Assembly (NCBI GenBank): GCA_040387035.1
Contig: JAZKEN010000032.1
Coordinates: forward strand, 1 to 64,000
DNA from: Methylotenera_A sp040387035
GTDB lineage: Bacteria; Pseudomonadota; Gammaproteobacteria; Burkholderiales; Methylophilaceae
Direction of reading: 5' to 3'
DNA length: 64,000 bases
Under the pieces are notes generated by a model. It had not been told where the DNA came from and did not search any database. It worked only from the letters and a program-made list of their open reading frames with translations. The translations under genes were made by a program, and so were the position numbers. Within the stretch, counting starts at the first letter, position 1. Each line of letters opens with the position of its first letter. Shown here one piece after another: positions 45,070 to 52,536 of this stretch.

Positions 45070-45359
45070 TTGAAACTCCAAAAATTAATAATTAAATGAA
45101 CTACTTAGAAAGGTGCAAATTCTAGCATTTTTGCTGCATTTGATAAACCACAAAAAAATAATGTTCACGCGCCGAGTAGACCGATTAACAATTTAAGCCG
45201 CTTAATTCATGGCTTAGCGATGGTTTGCTCGCTTCGTTGATTCCTACAAAATAATCCGCACCTATCCTATACGCAGATTAGGCCATTATCCTTAACATTT
45301 CGTTTCATGCTTAGCTTAAAAAATGAAATTAAGCTCTTTGCTTAAACGAGGAGAACGAT

Positions 45360-45665
45360 ATGAATACTGTTAATACACCTGCATTTTTTTCATTAAAATC
45401 AATGCTATTGGTAGTTGCGAGTTGCTTTGCCCTGAGCAGCCCGGCTTTTGCTGATGAAGAGTTTTATGGCACAGTGGAAAGTCGCCCAGCCGAAAACCCT
45501 GGCATTTGGGTGGTTAGCGGCCAACCGGTAGAAGTAACCGACAAAACCGAGATTGATAACGATCACGGCCCATTGGTTGTAGGATCATGCGTTGAGGTCG
45601 AGCACAAAAAAGGCGTGGTAAAAGAGATTGAGTCGGCCAAGCCTGCTAAATGTGGCAAAAAATAA
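45360..45665 (+). CDS. Small secreted protein, DUF5666-like
   Basis: This 101-residue protein has a signal peptide of about 32 residues ending AFA and a mature part of about 70 residues. The mature part holds the pattern YGTVESRP, WVVSGQPVEV and a late GSCVEVE, resembling short DUF5666-type beta-barrel modules that bind nothing known. Two cysteines remain in the mature part. It has a strong Shine-Dalgarno (GAGGAGAA) and a following terminator, so it is a real single gene. The function is unknown. Confidence 0.78.
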   Translation: MNTVNTPAFFSLKSMLLVVASCFALSSPAFADEEFYGTVESRPAENPGIWVVSGQPVEVTDKTEIDNDHGPLVVGSCVEVEHKKGVVKEIESAKPAKCGKK

Positions 45666-45699
45666 TGGCTGGCGTTTAGCTTGCTAAAATTGTTCTAAT

Positions 45700-45726
45700 A
45701 AAAAAGAGGCTGCGGCCTCTTTTTTA
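45700..45726 (+). terminator. Rho-independent terminator after the small secreted protein gene
   Basis: GAGGC and GCCTC pair around TGCG, with an A-run before and a T-run after (TCTTTTTTAT). It stands 35 bases after the stop at 45665 and can also end the converging DUF2721 gene. Confidence 0.88.
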
Positions 45727-45752
45727 TCGTGCATTCATTGCTAAGCTAACGA

Positions 45753-46190
45753 TCAAGAACCGTCTTTACTTAAATCAAAGATATGCACCGATAGCGAAAT
45801 CTCGCGCAAAAAACAACCCAGGCCGATAATTAAACTGGTCATGGTCACAATAAACAAAATTGAGACGATATTGGATGGGTTGATATTGCCTACCGCGCCT
45901 ACAAATAAGGCGCCTATCACTAGCGAAACAAATAAGGCAGATGCGGTGCATAGCGTAATCGCCCAATGCACCCACACGGCACGTACAGACAAAACAGCCA
46001 GTTCACGCGATTGTTTCGGCGTTAAGTTTGTGCGGGTTTCTGTTAAGACCCGGTAGCGATCAACCAAACGCCCCAACCTGCCTGTGAGTACGCTTAAAAT
46101 AGCGCCAACCCCTGTCAGCAAAAACACGGGGGCCACGGCAAGCTGAATCACATGGGCGACATTGGTTAAGTTTTCGGCGACAATTTGCAT
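45753..46190 (-). CDS. DUF2721 family membrane protein
   Basis: This 145-residue protein has three predicted membrane segments (about 13-33, 74-94 and 103-124) and the DUF2721-type loop TGRLGRLVDRYRVL followed by NLTPKQSRELAVLS. Homologues occur widely in proteobacteria; the function is unknown. It is transcribed away from the fhc operon, and the intergenic region between them holds the promoter and a direct repeat. Confidence 0.85.
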   Translation of the reverse strand: MQIVAENLTNVAHVIQLAVAPVFLLTGVGAILSVLTGRLGRLVDRYRVLTETRTNLTPKQSRELAVLSVRAVWVHWAITLCTASALFVSLVIGALFVGAVGNINPSNIVSILFIVTMTSLIIGLGCFLREISLSVHIFDLSKDGS

Positions 46191-46236
46191 ATTTGCTACT
46201 TAGTTATAAAGTCAATTCATTCTAACTTGGCGCATA

Positions 46237-46263
46237 AAAAGTTTAAAGGCAAAAGTTTAAGGC
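46237..46263 (+). repeat. Tandem direct repeat upstream of fhcB
   Basis: AAAAGTTTAAAGGC at 46237-46250 is repeated as AAAAGTTTAAGGC at 46251-46263, back to back and differing by one base. A weaker third copy-like AAAGTAAAAAGCC follows. This lies in the divergent region between DUF2721 and fhcB, about 60 bases from the fhcB start, where a regulator site would be expected. Confidence 0.6.
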
Positions 46264-46323
46264 AAAGTAAAAAGCCATCAAATCATCAGCATGAATTGAG
46301 CTAAATTGTGGCAAAATCTCAGG

Positions 46324-47574
46324 ATGGAAATTTTGCTACCTCATACATCAGACAATTTGAACACGATTACAGCCATTTGCCCCGCTTGCGGGCTATTGTG
46401 CGACGATGTGAAAGTTGAAATTGAGAGCAATCACAGTAAAGTAGTAGCCAATAGCTGTGCTAAAAGTATCCGTTTTTTTGAGCAGGCGTTTACTGTATCT
46501 TCACCACAAATCAATGGCAAAGCGGTTAGCCTGCAGCAGGCAATTGCGTATGCTACTGAATTATTAAAAGTCAGCAAAAATCCTTTGTTTGCAGGCTTAA
46601 GTACCGACGTACAAGGCTTTCGTGCTATTTACAATCTAGCGCAAAAAACAAAGGGCAGCTTACAGCATATGAATAGCCAAAGCATGGCGCGCAATATGGC
46701 CGTCTTGCAAAGTACCGGTTGGCAAACCACCACGCTGACCGAAGTGAAGAACCGCGCCGATGTGATTGTATACATTGGCACCGATATCGTGTCGCACAAC
46801 ACGCGATTTTTTGAGCGTTTTGTATGGCTGAACGGCCAAAATTCTGACGCCATGTTTACTGGCGCGCATGCGCGTCAAATGATTTATATCGGTGAAGATT
46901 TAAATATCAAAGCTGGCGTTTCGCCTGACGGCAGGCAACCGACTTCAATCAATTGCAGCCAGTCTGACTTGCCTGAAGTATTGACTGTATTGCGTGCTTT
47001 AATCGCCGGTAAGAAGCTTAAAGCGCAAACGGTAGCAGGTATTAGCATTGGCGATTTAATCGCAGTAGCCGACACATTAAAACAGGCCCAATATGCTGTA
47101 CTGGCCTGGATTGCAAAAGATTTGGATTTTGCACATGCCGAATTGACGATACAAAGCATCACCGAAACAGTGGCTCTATTAAACAACCAAGACCATAATC
47201 AAGCTGGGCGCGCGGCGGGCCTATCATTGGGCGGCAGCGATGGTGACACCTCAGCTAACAATGCCAATACCTGGTTAAGTGGCTACAGTTTAAACAATAC
47301 CAAAACTGATTACGATACCCTGGTTCTGGTGAACAGCTTTAGCCCGGAAAAGTTACCCCAGAAAACAGATAAGCCATTGATTGTACTAGGCAATGCCAAT
47401 ACACAATTTGCACAAATCCCTGATGTATTTATCCCCATCGCGACACCTGGCTTGGATTGTGGCGGTACTTTATTCAGGGTGGATTCGGCGGTGGTTTTGC
47501 CGCTGAAAAAAGTACGTGAGAATGATTTGCCTAAGTTAGATGATGTTGTGCGCCAAATTGAGGTTTTGCTGTAG
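46324..47574 (+). CDS. fhcB: Formyltransferase/hydrolase complex subunit B (FhcB)
   Basis: FhcB is a structural subunit of the complex that moves the formyl group from H4MPT to methanofuran and hydrolyses it to formate. The protein (416 residues from the ATG) resembles archaeal formylmethanofuran dehydrogenase subunit B and keeps CPACGLLC (C19, C22, C26). It has no cysteine where the archaeal enzyme holds the Mo/W-pterin ligand (here STDVQG), as expected for the hydrolytic, non-redox complex of methylotrophs. A TTG six codons upstream is an alternative start. Its stop TAG shares G47574 with the fhcA GTG (TAGTG). Confidence 0.9.
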   Translation: MEILLPHTSDNLNTITAICPACGLLCDDVKVEIESNHSKVVANSCAKSIRFFEQAFTVSSPQINGKAVSLQQAIAYATELLKVSKNPLFAGLSTDVQGFRAIYNLAQKTKGSLQHMNSQSMARNMAVLQSTGWQTTTLTEVKNRADVIVYIGTDIVSHNTRFFERFVWLNGQNSDAMFTGAHARQMIYIGEDLNIKAGVSPDGRQPTSINCSQSDLPEVLTVLRALIAGKKLKAQTVAGISIGDLIAVADTLKQAQYAVLAWIAKDLDFAHAELTIQSITETVALLNNQDHNQAGRAAGLSLGGSDGDTSANNANTWLSGYSLNNTKTDYDTLVLVNSFSPEKLPQKTDKPLIVLGNANTQFAQIPDVFIPIATPGLDCGGTLFRVDSAVVLPLKKVRENDLPKLDDVVRQIEVLL

Positions 47575-49241
47575 TGATTACGCATTTAAAAAACGGCAGG
47601 ATCTACTGCCCGGTAATGGGCGCAGATGGCGTTGTGCAGGATATTTATATCCGTGATGGCAAGATCATTGCCAAGCCAAATGCATCGGAGAAAATCAGCC
47701 AAACTTATGATTTAACAGGGAAAATTGTGATGGCTGGCGCAATCGACATGCACAGCCATATCGGTGGCGGCAAGGTGAATATCGCGCGCATGATGCTGCC
47801 AGAGTTTCAGGAAACCAAGCGCTATAGCGAGCCTGAGGCGCATGCCTGCACATCCAATTGCAGCCATAACGCTACGCCCAATACCAGCGATACGGGTTTC
47901 AGGTATATCGAAATGGGTTATACGGCGGCTTTTGAGCCAGCGATTCTACCCATCAATGCCCGCCAGGCGCATCTGGAAATGGCCGATACGCCAATGATAG
48001 ACAAAGGCGGTTACGCCATGCTGGGCAATGACGACTACTTTTTGCGGCTGCTAAGCAACAATGCCGACCAAAAAGCGATCAATGACTACGTTGCCTGGAC
48101 ATTGCATGCCACACAAGCGATTGGTATTAAAGTAGTAAACCCAGGCGGCATTTCGGCATTTAAATTCAACCAGCGCCGCCTGAACCTGGATGAAAACCAT
48201 CGCTACTACCAGGTTTCGCCGCGTCAAATCCTGAAAAGCTTAAGCACGGCGGTGCAGCAGCTTGGCATTGCCAAGCCCTTGCATGTGCATTGCAACAACC
48301 TGGGCGCAGCCGGCAATTTTGAAACCACGTTAAATACAATGGGCGCATCTGATGGCGTACCTATACATTTAACGCATATCCAGTTTCATAGCTACGGCAC
48401 AGAAGGTGATAAAAAATTCTCATCTGCGGCGGCGCAAATCTCTGAAGCCTTGAATAAAAATAAACATATCACCGCCGATGTCGGGCAGATACTGTTCGGC
48501 CAAACTGTTACGGCGTCTGGTGACAGCATGATGCAGCATTTAAACGCCAGGCATGCCAATCCTAAAAAATCGGTGATTATGGATATTGAATGCGATGCCG
48601 GCTGCGGCGTAGTGCCATTTAAATACAGGGACGAAAATTATGTGAATGCGCTGCAATGGGCGATCGGCCTGGAGATTTTCCTTTCAGTTGAAGATCCATG
48701 GCGAATCTTCCTGACCACCGACCATCCAAATGGTGCGCCATTCACCAGCTATCCGCATTTGATTCGCTTGCTGATGGATAAAAGCTTCAGGAACGAAGCG
48801 TTTTCCAAACTCAATCTGGATGCGCAAGCCATGAGCAACTTAATCGGCCTTGATCGCGAATATAGCCTGTATGAAATCGCCATCATGACGCGTGCAGGCG
48901 CAGCTAAACTAATCGGCTTAAATGAACGTGGTCATTTAGGGGCAGGCGCTGCGGCAGATATTACGATTTACACAGACCAGCCTGACCGTGAAGCTATGTT
49001 TGCCAAGCCGGATTACGTGTTTAAAGATGGCGAACTGGCGGTTAAAAACGGTATCGTCGTAAAAGTGGTCTGGGGTAAAACCCATACCGCCAAGCCGGCA
49101 TTTGATATGGGTGTAGAAAAAAATCTAAAAGATTATTTTGATAAATACCATACCATTCAATTAGATAACTTCAAGATTTCGAATGATGAAATCGCCGAAG
49201 ATGGCCGTGGTGGCGTGATTACGCATACCCAAAACAGGTAG
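47574..49241 (+). CDS. fhcA: Formyltransferase/hydrolase complex subunit A (FhcA)
   Basis: FhcA is the amidohydrolase subunit that hydrolyses formylmethanofuran to formate with a dinuclear zinc site. The 555-residue protein has the HxH in AIDMHSHIGGGKVN, a carboxylated-lysine region (GIKVVNPGGISAFKFN), HVHCNNLG and HLTHIQFHS, and the late Asp in TTDHPNGAPF. It starts at a GTG that overlaps the fhcB stop (TAGTG), so translation is coupled. The gene is followed, unusually, by a flavoprotein gene and then fhcD and fhcC. Confidence 0.93.
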   Translation: MITHLKNGRIYCPVMGADGVVQDIYIRDGKIIAKPNASEKISQTYDLTGKIVMAGAIDMHSHIGGGKVNIARMMLPEFQETKRYSEPEAHACTSNCSHNATPNTSDTGFRYIEMGYTAAFEPAILPINARQAHLEMADTPMIDKGGYAMLGNDDYFLRLLSNNADQKAINDYVAWTLHATQAIGIKVVNPGGISAFKFNQRRLNLDENHRYYQVSPRQILKSLSTAVQQLGIAKPLHVHCNNLGAAGNFETTLNTMGASDGVPIHLTHIQFHSYGTEGDKKFSSAAAQISEALNKNKHITADVGQILFGQTVTASGDSMMQHLNARHANPKKSVIMDIECDAGCGVVPFKYRDENYVNALQWAIGLEIFLSVEDPWRIFLTTDHPNGAPFTSYPHLIRLLMDKSFRNEAFSKLNLDAQAMSNLIGLDREYSLYEIAIMTRAGAAKLIGLNERGHLGAGAAADITIYTDQPDREAMFAKPDYVFKDGELAVKNGIVVKVVWGKTHTAKPAFDMGVEKNLKDYFDKYHTIQLDNFKISNDEIAEDGRGGVITHTQNR

Positions 49242-49265
49242 TGTCTTTTTTTAAGGGAGTGATGC

Positions 49266-49925
49266 ATGAGTAGACTATACGGAGCACAGCACCGCAAATT
49301 GCAGGACGAATTTGGTACGCGCAAAATGGCGGACCGCGTGGAAGAGCTGGTTTGCAAGACCGAATTCGACGATGGTGCAAAAGGCTTTATTGAAAGCGTC
49401 GAAATGTTCTACTTGTCGTCGATTGACCACCAAGGCCGCCCTACCGTATCTTACAAAGGTGGCGATGCTGGCTTTGTCAAAGTGCTGGATAGCACAACGC
49501 TGATATTCCCCAGCTATGATGGCAATGGCATGTTTTTTTCAATCGGCAATATCAGCACCAACCCTCAGGTGGGCTTGCTGTTTATCTCATTTGAAACGCC
49601 CAATCGCCTGCGTGTGCAGGGCACGGCTACTCTGTCACAAGACCCGGCCTTGCTTGCGCATTACACGGAAGCCGAATTTGTGGTCACCGTCACCTTGTCT
49701 GAGTTATGGCAAAACTGCCCGCGTTATATTCCCAAATATGAAAAAGTGAGAAGTTCAAGATACGTTCCGCGCGCGCATTGCGAAACGCCATTGGCCGGCT
49801 GGAAACAGCTAGATTTGGTGCAGGACGTGATTTCGGCTAGCGATGCACAAAAAGCCGCTAAAGCAGGCGTGATCGATATCGAAACCTGGGTGGGCAAAAT
49901 CGTGTCTGCGGACGAAACCGCTTAA
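49266..49925 (+). CDS. PPOX-fold (pyridoxamine-phosphate-oxidase-like) flavoprotein inside the fhc operon
   Basis: This 219-residue protein is of the split-barrel flavin family (COG3576-like). The core is seen in FYLSSIDHQGRPTVSYKGGDAGFVKV (residues about 45-70), IFPSYDGNGMFFSIGN and PNRLRVQGTATL, which match the beta-barrel and FMN phosphate contacts of the family. The substrate is unknown. A good GGGAG Shine-Dalgarno stands 8 bases before the ATG. It lies 24 bases after fhcA and 18 before fhcD, where the usual fhcBADC order has no gene. The fold is supported; a function with Fhc or its cofactor is inference. Confidence 0.85.
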   Translation: MSRLYGAQHRKLQDEFGTRKMADRVEELVCKTEFDDGAKGFIESVEMFYLSSIDHQGRPTVSYKGGDAGFVKVLDSTTLIFPSYDGNGMFFSIGNISTNPQVGLLFISFETPNRLRVQGTATLSQDPALLAHYTEAEFVVTVTLSELWQNCPRYIPKYEKVRSSRYVPRAHCETPLAGWKQLDLVQDVISASDAQKAAKAGVIDIETWVGKIVSADETA

Positions 49926-49943
49926 TTTTGATTCAAAGTATAT

Positions 49944-50858
49944 ATGCAAATTAACGGTATTACGATTGATGACACCTTTGCCGAAGCATTCAATATGCGT
50001 GGTACGCGCGTCATCATCACCGCCCAAAACCATAAATGGGCTTACCACGCCGCCAACGCCATGACAGGCTTCGCCACCAGTGTCATCGGTTGCGGCGTTG
50101 AGGCAGGCATTGAGCGTGAGTTATCCAGCGAAGAAACGCCCGATGGCAGGCCGGGCGTGAGCATCCTGATGTTCGCGATGGGCAGCAAAGTGCTGATGCA
50201 GCAGCTGGAAACGCGCATGGGACAATGTATTCTGACCTGCCCTACCGCATCCGCGTTTGCTGGCATTGACGCAGGTATTGAAGTAGACCAGATCAGCCTG
50301 GGCAGGCATTTGCGCTATTTTGGTGATGGCTACCAAACTTCTAAACTCATAGCGGGCAAACGTTACTGGCGCATCCCGGTGATGGACGGTGAGTTCCTGA
50401 CCCAGGAAACCACCGGCATGGTGCGCGCGATCGGTGGTGGCAATTTTTTGATTTTGGCCACCTCACAGCCTGCCGCTTTACATGCCGCAGAAACCGCGAT
50501 TGAAGCCATGAAACAAGTATCCAACGTCATCATGCCTTTCCCTGGCGGTGTAGTGCGCTCTGGCTCTAAAGTGGGCAGCAAATATCCCAAAATGTTCGCT
50601 TCAACTAACGACGCGTTTTGCCCTACCTTAAAGGGTTTAGTGAATACAGAGTTGAGCGATGATATTGAAAGCGTGATGGAAATCGTCATTGACGGGCTGA
50701 CTTTTGAAGATATCGCAGAGTCCATGCGCGTTGGTATCCAGGCGATTTGTGACTTGGGCAAACAAAGTGGCGTGAAGCGTATATCAGCCGGTAATTATGG
50801 CGGCAAGCTAGGGCCGCATCATTTTAAACTGCATGAGATCATGGGTGCCGCATCATGA
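49944..50858 (+). CDS. fhcD: Formylmethanofuran:tetrahydromethanopterin formyltransferase (FhcD/Ftr)
   Basis: FhcD moves the formyl group from formyl-H4MPT to methanofuran within the Fhc complex. The 304-residue protein is of normal length for the Ftr family, begins MQINGITIDDTFAEAFNMRG, and has the conserved CPTASAFAGIDAG (about 93-105), FGDGYQTSKL, and MPFPGGVVRSGSKVGSKYP (about 190-208). Its end overlaps the fhcC start (50855-50858, ATGA). Confidence 0.95.
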   Translation: MQINGITIDDTFAEAFNMRGTRVIITAQNHKWAYHAANAMTGFATSVIGCGVEAGIERELSSEETPDGRPGVSILMFAMGSKVLMQQLETRMGQCILTCPTASAFAGIDAGIEVDQISLGRHLRYFGDGYQTSKLIAGKRYWRIPVMDGEFLTQETTGMVRAIGGGNFLILATSQPAALHAAETAIEAMKQVSNVIMPFPGGVVRSGSKVGSKYPKMFASTNDAFCPTLKGLVNTELSDDIESVMEIVIDGLTFEDIAESMRVGIQAICDLGKQSGVKRISAGNYGGKLGPHHFKLHEIMGAAS

Positions 50859-51541
50859 GTGCGCTTAGCTTTACCCTTAAACCCAATCTGTCTCAGCAGA
50901 TTGATTGCCGCCTGTTAACGCCTAATCATTTAGCCGGTCTATCGAATCCAGAAATTCAAAATCTAAGCCTGCTGAATACTAAAAACTCTCCCAAAGTCGG
51001 CGATTATTTTGTTGTTGCGGGCGATGATGCCAATCAGATTGTGTTCAAAAACTCCAGCCGGCAATTGGATTATATTGGCCATCAAATGTCGCGCGGGCAA
51101 ATCAAGGTAGAAAATGATTGCGGTGATTTTTTAGGTAACCAGATGCGTGGCGGCAGCATTATTTGCCATGGAAATGCCAATGACCGTGTTGGCGACCAGA
51201 TGCGTCGCGGCTTGATACTGGTTGATGGCAACGCTGGTGAATATTGTGGCAGCCGTATGATTGCTGGTACGATTGGTGTTTATGGCGATATTGACCGCTA
51301 TGTGGCTTTTGCCATGAAGCGCGGCACCATCTTACTTACCCGAACACCCACGCTGCATGCCACCATTCAAGATTGCGGCATGCATACTCTGCCATTTTTA
51401 GCGTTGCTGTTTCAATCGTTCAAAACAGTTCCAAGCGCTTTTAACAGCATCAAAAGCCTGCGCGTACAGCGTTATGCCGGCGATTTGGCCTGCAACGGCA
51501 ATGGTGAAATCCTGATTTGCCAAACAGATATTTCAGCTTGA
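50855..51541 (+). CDS. fhcC: Formyltransferase/hydrolase complex subunit C (FhcC)
   Basis: FhcC is a beta-helix subunit of the Fhc complex, similar to subunit C of archaeal formylmethanofuran dehydrogenase and to the C-terminal domain of glutamate synthase. The 228-residue protein shows the repeated GxxxGxxMxxGxI pattern (LGNQMRGGSIICHGN, VGDQMRRGLILVDGN, CGSRMIAGTIGVYGD). It overlaps fhcD by four bases and is the last subunit gene. The trhO gene starts 47 bases later and is unlikely to be functionally linked. Confidence 0.94.
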   Translation: MSALSFTLKPNLSQQIDCRLLTPNHLAGLSNPEIQNLSLLNTKNSPKVGDYFVVAGDDANQIVFKNSSRQLDYIGHQMSRGQIKVENDCGDFLGNQMRGGSIICHGNANDRVGDQMRRGLILVDGNAGEYCGSRMIAGTIGVYGDIDRYVAFAMKRGTILLTRTPTLHATIQDCGMHTLPFLALLFQSFKTVPSAFNSIKSLRVQRYAGDLACNGNGEILICQTDISA

Positions 51542-51588
51542 TTATGGACGGTGTTAAAATAGCGCTTTAGTATTTTTAAGCACTGACC

Positions 51589-52521
51589 ATGAAGTTTCTA
51601 ACCACCGCGCTGTATAAATTCGTTAGCTTGCCCAATTACGCAGACTTGCAAGCGCCCATCCTTGCCGCCTGCGAAGCGCATCACATCAAAGGGACGATTT
51701 TACTGGCTTCTGAAGGCATCAACGGCACCATTGCCGGCTTGCCGGATGATATCAACGCCGTGCTGCAGTTTTTGCGCACGGATGCCGCCTTTGCAGGCAA
51801 ATTCTCTGACCTCGAACATAAAGAGTCCTATGCGGATGAACACCCGTTCTACCGCATGAAAGTGAAACTGAAAAAAGAAATCGTGACACTAGGTGTGCCG
51901 GGCGTTAGCCCTACCAAACAGGTGGGAACCTACGTGCAGCCACAGGATTGGAATGCACTGATCTCAGACCCTGATGTGATTTTGATCGATACGCGAAACG
52001 ACTATGAAGTGGATATCGGCACCTTTAAGGGTGCGATCGACCCCAGAACCACGACCTTCCGCGAGTTTCCGGAATATGTGGCCAAAAACCTGGATAAAAC
52101 CAAGCATAAAAAAGTCGCCATGTTCTGCACCGGTGGAATCCGCTGCGAAAAAGCCAGTAGTTATATGATGGATCAAGGCTTTGAAGAGGTGTATCACCTG
52201 CAAGGCGGTATTCTGAAATACCTGGAAACCGTGCCGGAAGCGCAAAGCCTGTGGCAAGGCGAATGCTTTGTGTTTGACCAGCGCGTAGCGGTTAAGCACA
52301 ACCTGGAAGTGGGCGAATTCGACCAGTGCTATGCCTGCCGCCATCCCCTGTCACCCGCTGAAATGCAAAGCGAGCAGTACACACCGGGTATTTCGTGTCC
52401 TTACTGCTACAACACGATATCGGAAGAAAAACGCGCCAGCCTGACTGAAAGACAGAAGCAAGTGATTCTAGCCAAGAAACGTGGCGAAGCGCATATCGGG
52501 GAAAAGCAGAAAATTAAATAA
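51589..52521 (+). CDS. trhO: tRNA uridine(34) hydroxylase TrhO (rhodanese-related, YceA)
   Basis: TrhO makes 5-hydroxyuridine at tRNA position 34, using oxygen. The 310-residue protein has an N-terminal domain (LLASEGINGTIAG near 40-52), a rhodanese-like domain with the catalytic Cys in FCTGGIRCEKAS (about 178-189), and a C-terminal zinc-like Cys cluster (CYACRHP and CPYCYN). The start is the ATG after an AGCACTGACC leader. It follows fhcC by 47 bases and converges on the GGDEF/EAL gene. Confidence 0.93.
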   Translation: MKFLTTALYKFVSLPNYADLQAPILAACEAHHIKGTILLASEGINGTIAGLPDDINAVLQFLRTDAAFAGKFSDLEHKESYADEHPFYRMKVKLKKEIVTLGVPGVSPTKQVGTYVQPQDWNALISDPDVILIDTRNDYEVDIGTFKGAIDPRTTTFREFPEYVAKNLDKTKHKKVAMFCTGGIRCEKASSYMMDQGFEEVYHLQGGILKYLETVPEAQSLWQGECFVFDQRVAVKHNLEVGEFDQCYACRHPLSPAEMQSEQYTPGISCPYCYNTISEEKRASLTERQKQVILAKKRGEAHIGEKQKIK

Positions 52522-52536
52522 GCCTACTTTGTGAGC

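Noticed and set aside
45082..45359. 278-base gap between ndk and the small secreted protein gene, searched for an RNA gene
   Set aside because: It holds the promoters of two divergent genes and no tRNA, small RNA fold or riboswitch that I can support.
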